Of a stretch of 64,000 nucleotides of DNA, positions 54,590 through 63,585 are shown piece by piece. The notes beneath the pieces were generated by a model. It was not told the DNA's origin, made no database searches, and was given only the letters and a program-made list of their open reading frames with translations. Numbering within the stretch: the stretch's first letter is position 1; each line of letters begins with the position of its first letter. Source of the DNA: Streptomyces spectabilis (lineage in GTDB: Bacteria > Actinomycetota > Actinomycetes > Streptomycetales > Streptomycetaceae); assembly GCF_008704795.1 (NCBI RefSeq), contig NZ_CP023690.1, forward strand, positions 4,970,501 through 5,034,500. Direction: 5' to 3'. The position numbers and the translations under genes are program-made.

Positions 54590-56013
54590 GGCCGTACCAC
54601 CTGGGTCATCTCGGCGTCGGGGTTCGGAGCGGGCGACGGCGCCGGGCGGCGCGCGGTGTCGCTGATGCGCAGCAGGACCCCGATCAGCGCCCAGTTGGCG
54701 ATGACGGACGAACCGCCGTACGCGATGAACGGCATGGTCATACCGGTCAGCGGGATCAGGCCCATGACACCGCCCGCGACGACGAACACCTGGATGGCGA
54801 ACGCGCCGGACAGGCCGACCGCGAGCAGCTTGCCGAACGGGTCGCGGGCCGCGAGGGCCGTGCGCACGCCCCGCTCCACGATCAGGCCGTAGAGCATCAG
54901 GATCGCCATGACACCGGCGAGACCCAGCTCCTCGCCGTACGTGGCGAGGATGAAGTCGGAGTTGGCGGCGAAGCCGATCAGGTCGGAGTGGCCCTGGCCG
55001 AGGCCGCTGCCGAGGGTGCCGCCGGAGCCGAACGCCATCAGTGACTGGGCGATCTGGTCGGTCCCCGTCGCCGAGATGACGTCGGGGTTGAACGGGTCCA
55101 GCCAGGCGTCCACACGCACCTTCACGTGCGGCTCGAAGGAGGCCACGGTGACCGCGCCCACCGCCGACATCAGCAGACCGAACACGATCCAGCTGGTGCG
55201 CTCCGTGGCGACGTACAGCATCACGACGAACATGCCGAAGAACAGCAGCGACGTACCGAGGTCGGTCTCGAAGACCAGGATCAGGATGGACATCGCCCAC
55301 ACGGCCAGGATCGGACCGAGGTCACGCCCGCGCGGCAGGTAAAGGCCCATGAAGCGGCGGCTGGCGAGCGCGAGCGCGTCCCGCTTGACCATCAGATAGC
55401 CCGCGAAGAACACCGCGATGACGATCTTCGCGAACTCCGCGGGCTGGATGGAGAAGGCACCGACCTGGATCCAGATCTTGGCGCCGTAGATGTTCTTGCC
55501 GAGGCCCGGGACCAGCGGAAGCAGCAGCAGTCCGATCGCGGCGACCATCGAGATGTACGTGTACCGCTGCAGGACGCGGTGGTCCTTCAGGAACAGCATG
55601 ACGATCACGAACAGGGCGATGCCGACCGCGGAGTACAGCAACTGCTTCGGCGCGGACGGGCTGAACGCCCCGAACGACGCCTTGGCCAGCTGCTGGAGTC
55701 TCTCCGACTGGTCCAGGCGCCAGATCACCACCAGGCCCAGGCCGTTGAGCAGCGTGCCGAGCGGCAGCAGGAGCGGGTCGGCGTACGGCGCGAACTTGCG
55801 CACCACCAGGTGCGCGACGCCCGCGAGCAGGCCGAGTCCGAGGCCGTAGCCGAGCATGCCCGGGGGGAGTTCGCCGGAGATGGCGAGCCCCACGTTCATA
55901 TAGGCGAACAGCGGGATGACCACGGCGAACACCAGGAGCGCGAGCTCGGTGTTGCGCCGGCTCGGCGCTCCGATGGCGCCGATCGTCGACGTGTGTGTAG
56001 TGCTACTGCTCAT
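54586..56013 (-). CDS. FtsW/RodA/SpoVE-type peptidoglycan polymerase
   Basis: 475 residues, ten or more helices, SEDS-family glycosyltransferase that polymerises lipid II. It partners with the class B PBP encoded immediately downstream. Signatures: IWIQVGAFSIQPAEFAKI (catalytic Asp-containing region near ETDLGTSLLFFG) and the C-terminal LTGMTMPFIAYGGSS. It sits between pstP and pbpA as in other actinobacteria, where it is called rodA or ftsW. Confidence 0.94.
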   Translation of the reverse strand: MSSSTTHTSTIGAIGAPSRRNTELALLVFAVVIPLFAYMNVGLAISGELPPGMLGYGLGLGLLAGVAHLVVRKFAPYADPLLLPLGTLLNGLGLVVIWRLDQSERLQQLAKASFGAFSPSAPKQLLYSAVGIALFVIVMLFLKDHRVLQRYTYISMVAAIGLLLLPLVPGLGKNIYGAKIWIQVGAFSIQPAEFAKIVIAVFFAGYLMVKRDALALASRRFMGLYLPRGRDLGPILAVWAMSILILVFETDLGTSLLFFGMFVVMLYVATERTSWIVFGLLMSAVGAVTVASFEPHVKVRVDAWLDPFNPDVISATGTDQIAQSLMAFGSGGTLGSGLGQGHSDLIGFAANSDFILATYGEELGLAGVMAILMLYGLIVERGVRTALAARDPFGKLLAVGLSGAFAIQVFVVAGGVMGLIPLTGMTMPFIAYGGSSVIANWALIGVLLRISDTARRPAPSPAPNPDAEMTQVVRP

Positions 56014-56039
56014 GGCGTGCGAAGGCCCCCAACGGCTGC

Positions 56040-57620
56040 TTACTGCTTACCGCACTGCGGGACCAGCTTCTGCTCCTCCTCGGAGAGGCTGGGGCCGGGT
56101 GTGGGAGTCGGTGCGGTGGTGGACTTGGACTTGTCGTCCTTGGCGTTCTTGTCGTCGTCGGAAGCGGGTGCGCCGGTCTGGCCGCTCATGCCGCCCGCCT
56201 CGCCCTCACCGGGCTTGGCGCCGGGCTTGGCCTCGCGCTCCGTACGCTCCTTGTTCTCCCGGTCGATCCTGCGCCGCTCGGCGTCCTTCTCGCATGCCGA
56301 CGCCTGCAGGCCCAGCTCCTCGATCTTGCTCTGGGCGTCGTCGAGGCTGCCCTCGGCGATGGTCGCCTCGACCTGCTTGCGCTGGTACGGCGGCAGGTAC
56401 TTGAGTTCGATCTCGGGGTGGTCCTTCTCGACCTTGGACAGGCTCACCCAGGCGAGGTCCTGGTCGATGCCGCGGTAGAGCGCTACGTGCTCGTCCTTCG
56501 TACCCACGAAGTACTGCGTCTGCGTCCAGCGGTAGCCCCCGTAGAGGCCGCCGGCGACGACGGCGAGCACGAGCGCCGTGTACATCGATCTCTTCAGCCA
56601 CTTGCGGCCGCCGCCGGGCTTCACGAAGTCGTCGTCGCCGTACGTACCGAAGGAGCCGTCCTCCGGTACGTACCCCGCGGTGTCGCCGCTGCCGGGCGGG
56701 CCGAAGCCGCCCGCGGACGGCGGGGTGGGACGACCGAGGCCGGAGGCGCGGCCCGCCGGGGTCTGCATGGCCCCGCCGTCGTTCGTCTGGAGCTGGTTCT
56801 CGGCGACCGCGCCGACCACCACGGGGGTGTCGGACAGCTGGCCCGCGAGGGTGTCGCCGGTGTCGATGTCCAGGACGTCGGCCACGATCACCGTGATGTT
56901 GTCCGGGCCGCCGCCGCGCAGGGCGAGCTGGATCAGCTCCTGCACGGTCTCCTGGGGGCCCTGGTAGCTGGCGAGCGTGTCCTCCATCGTCTGGTGGGAC
57001 ACGACGCCCGACAGGCCGTCGGAGCAGATCAAGTACCGGTCGCCCGCGCGGACTTCACGGATCGACAGATCCGGCTCCACGTGGTCGCCGCTGCCGAGGG
57101 CGCGCATGAGCAGCGAGCGCTGCGGATGCGTCGTCGCCTCCTCCTCGGTGATGCGGCCCTCGTCGACGAGCCGCTGCACCCAGGTGTGGTCCTGCGTGAT
57201 CTGCGTGAGCACGCCGTCGCGCAGCAGATACGCGCGCGAGTCGCCGACGTGCACCAGACCGAGCCGCTGGCCGGTCCACAGCAGGGCGGTGAGCGTCGTG
57301 CCCATGCCCTCCAGCTGCGGGTCCTCCTCGACCATCAGCCGCAGCTGGTCGTTGGCCCGCTGCACGGCGGTGCCGAGCGAGGTGAGGATGTCCGAACCCG
57401 GCACGTCGTCGTCGAGCGTGACGAGCGTCGAGATCACCTCGGAGCTCGCCACCTCGCCCGCCGCCTGGCCCCCCATGCCGTCGGCGATGGCGAGGAGCCG
57501 CGGACCGGCGTAACCGGAGTCCTCGTTCCCCTCCCGGATCATGCCTTTGTGCGATCCGGCGGCGAAGCGCAGTGACAGACTCATGCGCACCTCGCCCGTC
57601 GGCTCCGGGTACATCCGCAC
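56040..57620 (-). CDS. pstP: PP2C-type Ser/Thr phosphatase PstP
   Basis: About 526 residues. The PP2C domain (about 15-245) contains GNEDSGYAG, LLAIADGMGGQAAGE, HVGDSRAYLLRDG and GGGPDNITVI with the metal-binding Asp residues. A linker, one membrane helix (about 348-368) and a long charged extracellular tail ending in Pro/Thr follow. It reverses PknB phosphorylation. GTG 57620 has GGAGG nine bases upstream; ATG 57614 is the other likely start. Confidence 0.93.
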   Translation of the reverse strand: MRMYPEPTGEVRMSLSLRFAAGSHKGMIREGNEDSGYAGPRLLAIADGMGGQAAGEVASSEVISTLVTLDDDVPGSDILTSLGTAVQRANDQLRLMVEEDPQLEGMGTTLTALLWTGQRLGLVHVGDSRAYLLRDGVLTQITQDHTWVQRLVDEGRITEEEATTHPQRSLLMRALGSGDHVEPDLSIREVRAGDRYLICSDGLSGVVSHQTMEDTLASYQGPQETVQELIQLALRGGGPDNITVIVADVLDIDTGDTLAGQLSDTPVVVGAVAENQLQTNDGGAMQTPAGRASGLGRPTPPSAGGFGPPGSGDTAGYVPEDGSFGTYGDDDFVKPGGGRKWLKRSMYTALVLAVVAGGLYGGYRWTQTQYFVGTKDEHVALYRGIDQDLAWVSLSKVEKDHPEIELKYLPPYQRKQVEATIAEGSLDDAQSKIEELGLQASACEKDAERRRIDRENKERTEREAKPGAKPGEGEAGGMSGQTGAPASDDDKNAKDDKSKSTTAPTPTPGPSLSEEEQKLVPQCGKQ

Positions 57621-57704
57621 GGTGCCCACCCTCCGGTCGGGAGCGCGCTGGCGTCCTGTGTCTGGACCGCGTCGGCTCGCTCGCTCCGCTCGCTCATTGT
57701 CGTA

Positions 57705-58241
57705 CTACTTCCGCAGCTCGATGACGGTCTTGCCGATGCGGATCGGCGCGCCCAGCGGAACGGGCGTCGGGGTGGTCAGGCGGGTCCGGTCGAGATACGT
57801 GCCGTTGGTGGACCCCAGGTCCTCGACGATCCACTGACCGTCACGGTCCGGATAGATCCTGGCATGCCTGCTGGAGGCGTAGTCGTCGTCCAGCACGATC
57901 GTCGAGTCGTGTGCCCGGCCGAGCGAGATCGTCTGGCCCTGAAGGGCGACGGTCGTACCCGTGAGCGTGCCCTCCGAGACGACCAGCTTCGTGGGGGCCC
58001 CACGGCGCTGGCGGCCGCCCCCGCCGCCCTGCCGTCCTCGGCCGCCGCCGTCCTGCTGGCGCTGCGGCGGTGGCGCGGCGGCCTGCCGGGCCGCCTGGCG
58101 GCCGCCCTCACGGCGCGCGCCGCGCTGAGTGACGCGCGTACCGAACAGGTCGCTGCGGATGACCTGGACGGCCACGATCACGAACAGCCACAGAACGGCC
58201 AGGAAACCCAGCCGCATGACCGTCAGGGTCAGCTCTGACAT
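57705..58241 (-). CDS. FHA domain protein FhaB/FipA
   Basis: 178 residues. One N-terminal helix (about 5-27), an Arg/Gly/Gln-rich linker, and an FHA phosphothreonine-binding domain (about 85-175: ISLGRAHDST, SSRHARIY, LGSTNGTYL). It links kinase signalling to division and wall synthesis in the mycobacterial equivalent. Ten bp after fhaA. Confidence 0.92.
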   Translation of the reverse strand: MSELTLTVMRLGFLAVLWLFVIVAVQVIRSDLFGTRVTQRGARREGGRQAARQAAAPPPQRQQDGGGRGRQGGGGGRQRRGAPTKLVVSEGTLTGTTVALQGQTISLGRAHDSTIVLDDDYASSRHARIYPDRDGQWIVEDLGSTNGTYLDRTRLTTPTPVPLGAPIRIGKTVIELRK

Positions 58242-58251
58242 TGCCCCCGCT

Positions 58252-59100
58252 TCACCCTTCGGCTTGCCGGTAAATGATGGTGGTGCTGCCCACGACGATC
58301 CGCGAGCCGTCGCGGAGCGTAGCGCGGGTGGTGTGCTGCCCGTCTACCACGATGCCGTTGGTAGACCCGAGATCCTGGATCGTCGAGGGCGTTCCGGTCC
58401 GGATCTCACAGTGCCGGCGCGATACGCCGGGGTCGTCGATCCGCACATCGGCGTCGGTGCTGCGGCCCAGCACCAGCGTCGGGCGGGAGATCTGGTGGCG
58501 ATTGCCGTTGATCTCAATCCAGCGCCGTACTTGTTGCGCGCCCGGTAGGGCGCCGGGGCCCTGCGGGCGGCCCGGCGCCTGGGCGCCGCGGCCCGCACCC
58601 GCGCCGGGCGGCGGCGCGGCGGGCATGGGAGGGGCACCCGAGGGGCCCTGCGGCTGGCCGACGCCGCGGGCGCCCTGGCCCGCGCTCGTGGGTCCGCCGC
58701 CGGGGGGCTCGGGGGTCTGCGAGGTGCTGGACGCGAGCGTGCGGCTGCGTACCCGATACAGGCCGGTGTCGAGGTCCTCGGCCTTCTCCAGGTGGACCTT
58801 GATGGGGCCCATGAAGCTGTAGCGCTGCTGCTTCGCGTACTCACGCACCATGCCGGACAGCTCGTCGCCGAGCTGTCCGGAGTACGGGCTCAGGCGCTCG
58901 AAGTCGGGGGCGCTGAGCTCCACGATGAAGTCGTTCGGGACGACCGTCCGCTCGCGGTTCCAGATCGTCGCGTTGTTGTCGCACTCGCGCTGGAGCGCGC
59001 CCGCGATCTCGACCGGCTGGACCTCGGACTTGAACACCTTGGCGAAGGTGCCGTTGACCAGACCTTCGAGTCGCTGCTCGAACTTCTTCAGAACTCCCAT
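58252..59100 (-). CDS. FHA domain protein FhaA (DUF3662-FHA)
   Basis: 282 residues. The N-terminal DUF3662 domain (about 1-115, KFEQRLEGLVNGTFAKVF) precedes a Gly/Pro-rich linker and a C-terminal FHA domain (about 200-280: LVLGRSTDADV, VSRRHCEI, LGSTNGIVVDG). The mycobacterial homologue recruits phosphorylated MurJ/CwlM-type partners. First gene of the six-gene fhaA-fhaB-pstP-ftsW-pbpA-pknB run. ATG with GGAGGAGG. Confidence 0.94.
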   Translation of the reverse strand: MGVLKKFEQRLEGLVNGTFAKVFKSEVQPVEIAGALQRECDNNATIWNRERTVVPNDFIVELSAPDFERLSPYSGQLGDELSGMVREYAKQQRYSFMGPIKVHLEKAEDLDTGLYRVRSRTLASSTSQTPEPPGGGPTSAGQGARGVGQPQGPSGAPPMPAAPPPGAGAGRGAQAPGRPQGPGALPGAQQVRRWIEINGNRHQISRPTLVLGRSTDADVRIDDPGVSRRHCEIRTGTPSTIQDLGSTNGIVVDGQHTTRATLRDGSRIVVGSTTIIYRQAEG

Positions 59101-60117
59101 GGGGCACCTCCTCCGTCGTTGTCATCCTCGTACTGCTTACTGATCGTATCCACGCGCCGGGAAATCAGCTGGTTCCCCCTGTCTGCCCAGACCACGAGTG
59201 TCGCCTCTCACAAGGCATGCCCGCACCGCTCTTCCGGGATCCTCCGGGTTCCTTCAGGGTTCCACCGGAGCCCTGCCGGGGTCCCGTCCACGACCCGCCG
59301 TCGATCTTCAGGGACACCTCAGGGGCTCCTTCGGGAACCATCGCGGGGCGCCCTCGTCCGGGGCGTTCCTCGGGGGTTCCCCGGGGGTTCTTCGGTGCGG
59401 ATCCATCTGTCCGGTGTGTGGCGCTGGTCCTTCGGCTCAGGTGCCGCCGCTGCTGCCGCCCTCGCTGCTCGCTCCGTCCTCGCCTCCCGCCCTTCCTTCC
59501 TCTGTTGTCCTCCGCAGTCCTCACCGGCCCGCGCGGCCGCCCGGTCAGGGAGGCCTTCGGGTCCGTTCCCGCCGAGTTCCCTTCCAGGTACCCGCCCATG
59601 TCCGTGCCGGACATCTGGTGCCCTTATGGACCGGGCCGGGGTTCCTCTTTACCAGGGATCGTAGAGGGGCTCTCAAGACAGTGTCCCGTACGCGGCTGTC
59701 GACTCTGGAGGAGGACTTGACGGGCGGCTCGGTTGCGTCGGGGGGCGGGGGTTCGGCGTGATGTTGGACGCGTGGGGCCGGGGTGGGGAGGCCGGGCCGT
59801 GGGGCCGGGCTGTGGGGCCGTCGGGTGGTCGGGGGGTTCCTGGCCGCTCAGCCGCCCGGTCGTGGTTCCGCGTGCCCGGGGTGGTGCGGGAGCGCGGGGG
59901 ACGCGGGGTCCGGGGTGGCGCGCGCTGATGGGGCCGGGGTGCCGCCCGTCGGTGGGCTCGCAGGTCGGCGGGCCTGTCGGGCCGCGGGGCCGGTCGGAAG
60001 GTCTCCGCGCAGGTGCCCGCACATACGGATGTGAATCCACCCCTCGCAGCGTGCTAATCTTCTGGATGTCGGCAGGCGCTCGCACCACACAGTGAGAGAC
60101 CCAAAGACAACACCCAT
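59101..60117. other. Long intergenic without recognisable gene
   Basis: About 1 kb. The left end should contain the fhaA promoter. 59225-59400 has recurring GGGTTCC/GGGGTTCC pieces. 59740-59960 is extremely G-rich on the plus strand with many GGGG runs. A -10-like GCTAATCTTC lies at 60053 before tRNA-Leu. Open frames here match no family and lack ribosome sites. Confidence 0.5.
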
Positions 60118-60204
60118 GCGCGGGTGGCGGAATAGGCAGACGCGCTGGATTCAGGTTCCAGTGCCCGAAAGGGCGTGGGGGTTCAACTCCCCCCTCGCGC
60201 ACCA
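60118..60204 (+). tRNA. tRNA-Leu (anticodon CAG), CCA encoded
   Basis: A class II tRNA of 87 nt with a long variable arm (TGCCCGAAAGGGCGT). Acceptor GCGCGGG pairs with CTCGCGC (one G-U), the anticodon loop TTCAGGT holds CAG, and the T-arm is GGTTCAACTCC. The genomic ACCA makes it the only one of the three tRNAs here with encoded CCA. Confidence 0.97.
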
Positions 60205-60209
60205 CAGGT

Positions 60210-60240
60210 AAGACCCCAGTTCATCTGGGGTCTTTCTGTT
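60210..60240 (+). terminator. Terminator after tRNA-Leu
   Basis: 10-bp stem AAGACCCCAG / CTGGGGTCTT, 5-nt loop, T-rich tail continuing to 60243. Confidence 0.88.
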
Positions 60241-60398
60241 TTTCCCGGCCTTGTGCCGGAGGCGTCCGGGGCTGAGGCGTTGGGTCCGCTGGGTCCGCCG
60301 GGTCCGCTGGTCGGATCGTCTGTGTCGGGGTGGCCGGCCCCTCTTCGCCGGGCGGTGACGTATGTCACGCGGTGACGGCCATGAGCGTCGAGCCGGAG

Positions 60399-60407
60399 TT
60401 ATCCACA
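60399..60407. promoter_or_regulatory. Single DnaA box
   Basis: TTATCCACA in the 335-bp gap between tRNA-Leu and the DUF2252 gene. Nothing else is recognised in that gap. Confidence 0.55.
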
Positions 60408-60539
60408 GGCTGTGACGGGGATTCGCTCGCGGCGGTACGGTCGAAGCCAGTTGATGTTCGCGACGCCGCTCCACGGCGCCGCCCCGGACGGGGCGCACGC
60501 GCCGACGAGGCTCCGCGGACTCCGGAATTCGGGGGGGCG

Positions 60540-62249
60540 ATGGCCGTGACTGAGACAACCGACACATCCGGCATGGGCGGGCCGCTCGGCGGTGGCACGG
60601 ACGGACAGCCGGACGGACAGCCGGGCGGAGGCGAGCGCGCCGGGGCAGTCGCGGACGCCGGGGCCGGGGCCGTGGTGCCGGGGCCGCGGGGGTCGGAGGC
60701 CGCCCGGCGGGTGCCGCACGTGGACGGGTTCGCGCACCTGCCCACGCACGGGGCGGGACGGCACCCGAAGCCCAAGCAGGAGGGCAAGGCCCTGCGCGCC
60801 CGCGTCCCGCGCTCCGCGCACGCGGAGTACGCCGAGGACGCCCACCGCCCCGACCCGCTCGCCGTCCTGGCCGAGACCAACAAGGGCCGGCTCCCGGAGC
60901 TCACCCCCATCCGCACCGGCCGGATGGCCGCGACCCCCTTCGCCTTCCTGCGCGGTTCGGCCGGACTCATGGCGTACGACCTCGCGCGCACCCCCACCAC
61001 CGGCATCGGCGCGCAGATCTGCGGCGACGCCCACGCGGCCAACTTCGGTCTGTACGGGGACGCGCGCGGCGGCCTCATCATCGACCTGAACGACTTCGAC
61101 GAGACCGTGCACGGCCCCTGGGAGTGGGACGTCAAACGTCTGGCCGCCTCCCTGGTCCTCGCGGGCCGCGAGGCGGGCGCCTCCGAGCACACCTGCAAGG
61201 AAGCCGCCCACGACGCCGTCGGCGCGTACCGCCGCACGATGCGACTGCTCGCCAAACTCCCGGTCCTCGACGCGTGGAACGCGATAGCCGACGAGGAGCT
61301 GGTCTCCCACACCGACGCACGCGACCTGCTCGGCACCCTCGACCGGGTCTCGCAGAAGGCGCGGCAGAACACGAGCGCCCGCTTCGCGGCCAAGTCGACC
61401 GAGCCCGTCACCGCCGCAGGGGACGACCACGGCGGGGTCACACCCCGGCGCTTCGTCGACGCGCCCCCGGTCCTGCGCCGCGTACCGGACGCCGAGGCCG
61501 CGGCGGTGGCCCTGGCGCTGGGTGAGTACCGCGACACGCTGGCGGTGGACCGGCTGCCCCTGCTCGCGCGGTACGCGATCCAGGACGTGGCGTTCCGCGT
61601 CGTCGGCACCGGGAGCGTCGGGCTGCGCTCCTACGTGGTGCTGCTCCTCGACCACCGGGGCGAGCCGCTGGTCCTCCAGGTCAAGGAGGCGTGCTCCTCG
61701 GCGCTGCTGCCCCACCTGCCGACGGCGGGCTTCAAGGAGCAGGAGGCCGCCCACGAGGGCCAGCGCGTCGTGCTCGGCCAGAAGCGGATGCAGGTCGTCA
61801 GCGACTTCCTGCTCGGCTGGACCACGATCGACGGACGCCCTTACCAGGTACGGCAGTTCAGGAACCGCAAGGGCAGCGTCGACCCGGCCGCGCTCGCCCC
61901 CGACCAGCTGGACGACTACGGCCGCATGACCGGAGCTCTGCTGGCCCGCGCCCATGCCCACAGCGCGGACCCCCGGCTCATAGCCGGGTACTGCGGCAAG
62001 AGCGACGAGCTGGACGAGGCGATGGCCGACTTCGCGACCGCCTACGCCGACCGCACGGAGGCGGACCACGCGCTGCTCGCCGCCGCCGTGCGGGAGGGCG
62101 GGTGCCCGCCGAGACGGGGGTCTGAGCGGGACCGCGGCGGATGTGGGTTCTGGGCGCGGGGCCGCCCGGCCCGTGGCCTACGCTGGCCTGGTGACGACCC
62201 CGGAAGCCGAGCAAGCACAGGACGAGTCGCCCGAGGGAGCGCCCCCTGA
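60540..62249 (+). CDS. DUF2252 family protein with 3' frameshift
   Basis: Read as 569 residues. The DUF2252 body resembles aminoglycoside-phosphotransferase-like kinases: ICGDAHAANFGLYG (HxxN-like), IIDLNDFDET (DFD) and PWEWDVKRLAASLV. These proteins are uncharacterised. Near 62098 the frame leaves the expected ending: shifting by one base gives VPAETGV and a stop at 62125, a family-like end. As read it instead runs 40 low-complexity residues into the next gene. Probably a real one-base loss or a sequencing error. Confidence 0.85.
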   Translation: MAVTETTDTSGMGGPLGGGTDGQPDGQPGGGERAGAVADAGAGAVVPGPRGSEAARRVPHVDGFAHLPTHGAGRHPKPKQEGKALRARVPRSAHAEYAEDAHRPDPLAVLAETNKGRLPELTPIRTGRMAATPFAFLRGSAGLMAYDLARTPTTGIGAQICGDAHAANFGLYGDARGGLIIDLNDFDETVHGPWEWDVKRLAASLVLAGREAGASEHTCKEAAHDAVGAYRRTMRLLAKLPVLDAWNAIADEELVSHTDARDLLGTLDRVSQKARQNTSARFAAKSTEPVTAAGDDHGGVTPRRFVDAPPVLRRVPDAEAAAVALALGEYRDTLAVDRLPLLARYAIQDVAFRVVGTGSVGLRSYVVLLLDHRGEPLVLQVKEACSSALLPHLPTAGFKEQEAAHEGQRVVLGQKRMQVVSDFLLGWTTIDGRPYQVRQFRNRKGSVDPAALAPDQLDDYGRMTGALLARAHAHSADPRLIAGYCGKSDELDEAMADFATAYADRTEADHALLAAAVREGGCPPRRGSERDRGGCGFWARGRPARGLRWPGDDPGSRASTGRVARGSAP

Positions 62250-63033
62250 GGGTGGTGCGCGGCCTGAGGAGCGGCTCGAGAGGGCTGTGCTGGCGGCCGA
62301 GCAGGCGTTGATCGAGTACGAGATCGCGGTGGAGACGTTCCGGGTCGAGGTGGAGAACTTCTCCCGGCTGCACCACCAGAAGCTCGGCCCCGTGTACGCG
62401 CGCCTCGACGAGCTGGACGCGCAGATCGCCGAGGCGGTGGCGGAGCGGTCCGGTGATCCGGAGGACCGGCGCAAGGCCGACGAGGCGCGGGCGCGGGTGC
62501 TGCCGATGCCGGGGGTCGACGAGCTGTTCCACGGCTGGATGGACGGCGACGGGCTGCCGCCCGAGGCCGCCGCGATGCTGACCGAGCAGTCGGTGCGGCC
62601 GCCGCAGCGGGTGCGGCCGAGCGACGAGGCCCGCAAGCTCTACCGGGAACTGGTGCGCAAGGCACACCCCGATCTCGCGCAGGACGAGGACGAGCGGCAG
62701 CGGCGTGACGAGTTCATCGCCCGGGTGAACGCGGCGTACGGCCGCGGTGACGAGGCGTCGCTGCGGGAGCTCCTCGCGGAGTGGGACGCCGGGCCGGTGC
62801 CCGAGGAGCGGCGGCCCAGCCCCAGCGAGGAGCTGTACGTCCGGCTCGAGTGGCTCGCGCAGCGCAAGGAACTGCTTGCCGTGGTCGCGCGCGAGCTGGA
62901 GGAGAGCGCGATCGGCTCCATGCTGAAGCTGGCGCCGGACGACCCCGACCGGCTGCTGGAGGAGATCGCCGAGCAGCTGCTCGCGCAGGTCGCGGAGCGC
63001 GAGGCGGAGCTGGAGCGGCTGACCGCGACGTGA
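62191..63033 (+). CDS. J-domain-like coiled-coil protein
   Basis: 280 residues, acidic, soluble. A helical N-terminal coiled coil (about 15-85, RLERAVLAAEQALIEYEIAVE) is followed by a DnaJ-like segment (about 145-190) with the HPD motif in LVRKAHPDLAQDEDERQRRDEF. It ends in a helical Glu-rich segment. It may act as a DnaK co-chaperone; not shown. GTG 62191 is used because upstream frames have no ribosome site. The frameshifted tail of DUF2252 overlaps it. Confidence 0.82.
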   Translation: MTTPEAEQAQDESPEGAPPEGGARPEERLERAVLAAEQALIEYEIAVETFRVEVENFSRLHHQKLGPVYARLDELDAQIAEAVAERSGDPEDRRKADEARARVLPMPGVDELFHGWMDGDGLPPEAAAMLTEQSVRPPQRVRPSDEARKLYRELVRKAHPDLAQDEDERQRRDEFIARVNAAYGRGDEASLRELLAEWDAGPVPEERRPSPSEELYVRLEWLAQRKELLAVVARELEESAIGSMLKLAPDDPDRLLEEIAEQLLAQVAEREAELERLTAT

Positions 63034-63121
63034 GCGGCGGTGGCCGGGCGCTCCGCGGCGGTCCGTCCGCTGTGGGCGGACGGGCGGAGTCGTGGCGCGG
63101 GGGTCGGGTAGCGTCGGACGC

Positions 63122-63469
63122 ATGGAATTCGGTTCTGGTGTGCCCACGGTCACGGTCGCTGATCTCTCGGACGGCGACTTTCTGCTCGACGTCCGCGAGG
63201 ACGATGAGTGGCAGGCCGGTCACGCGGCCGACGCGCTGCACATTCCGATGAGTGATTTCGTGGCCCGCTTCGGGGAGTTGACCGAGGCGGCGCCGCAGGA
63301 CGGCAAGGTGCATGTGATCTGCCGGTCCGGGGGCCGTTCGGCGCAGGTGACGATGTACCTCGCCCAGCAGGGCATCGACGCGGTCAACGTGGACGGTGGC
63401 ATGCAGGTCTGGGAGGCCTCCGGCAAGCCGGTCGTCGATGACAAGGGCCAGCCGGGCACGGTGATCTAG
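63122..63469 (+). CDS. Rhodanese-like domain protein
   Basis: 115 residues, one rhodanese domain. LLDVREDDEWQAGHAADALHIPM is the CH2A region; the catalytic Cys lies in VICRSGGRSAQ, followed by DGGMQVWEASG. It transfers sulfane sulfur to an acceptor; the substrate is unknown. ATG 63122 directly precedes the domain. Cytoplasmic, single gene. Confidence 0.93.
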   Translation: MEFGSGVPTVTVADLSDGDFLLDVREDDEWQAGHAADALHIPMSDFVARFGELTEAAPQDGKVHVICRSGGRSAQVTMYLAQQGIDAVNVDGGMQVWEASGKPVVDDKGQPGTVI

Positions 63470-63585
63470 GGCCGTCGCCTCCACGGCGACCGCGCCGCGC
63501 ACTGTCACGTGGTGGCGCCCCGGTGGCGTCCCGTGTGGAGCCGTGCCCTGGTCGGCGGGCTCCGGGCGCTGTTTCGCGTGCCGTC

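Noticed and set aside
55100..55130. CTTCACGTGCGG in ftsW considered as parS
   Set aside because: Only the CACGTG core matches; the flanks do not form the palindrome.
59165..60205. Several 100-200-codon frames between fhaA and tRNA-Leu
   Set aside because: Each is Pro/Arg/Gly-rich with no recognisable domain; some run through the tRNA.
63560..63585. GTTTCGCGTGCC considered as a parS variant
   Set aside because: Several mismatches to the palindrome; not comparable with the sites at 24.5 and 47.6 kb.
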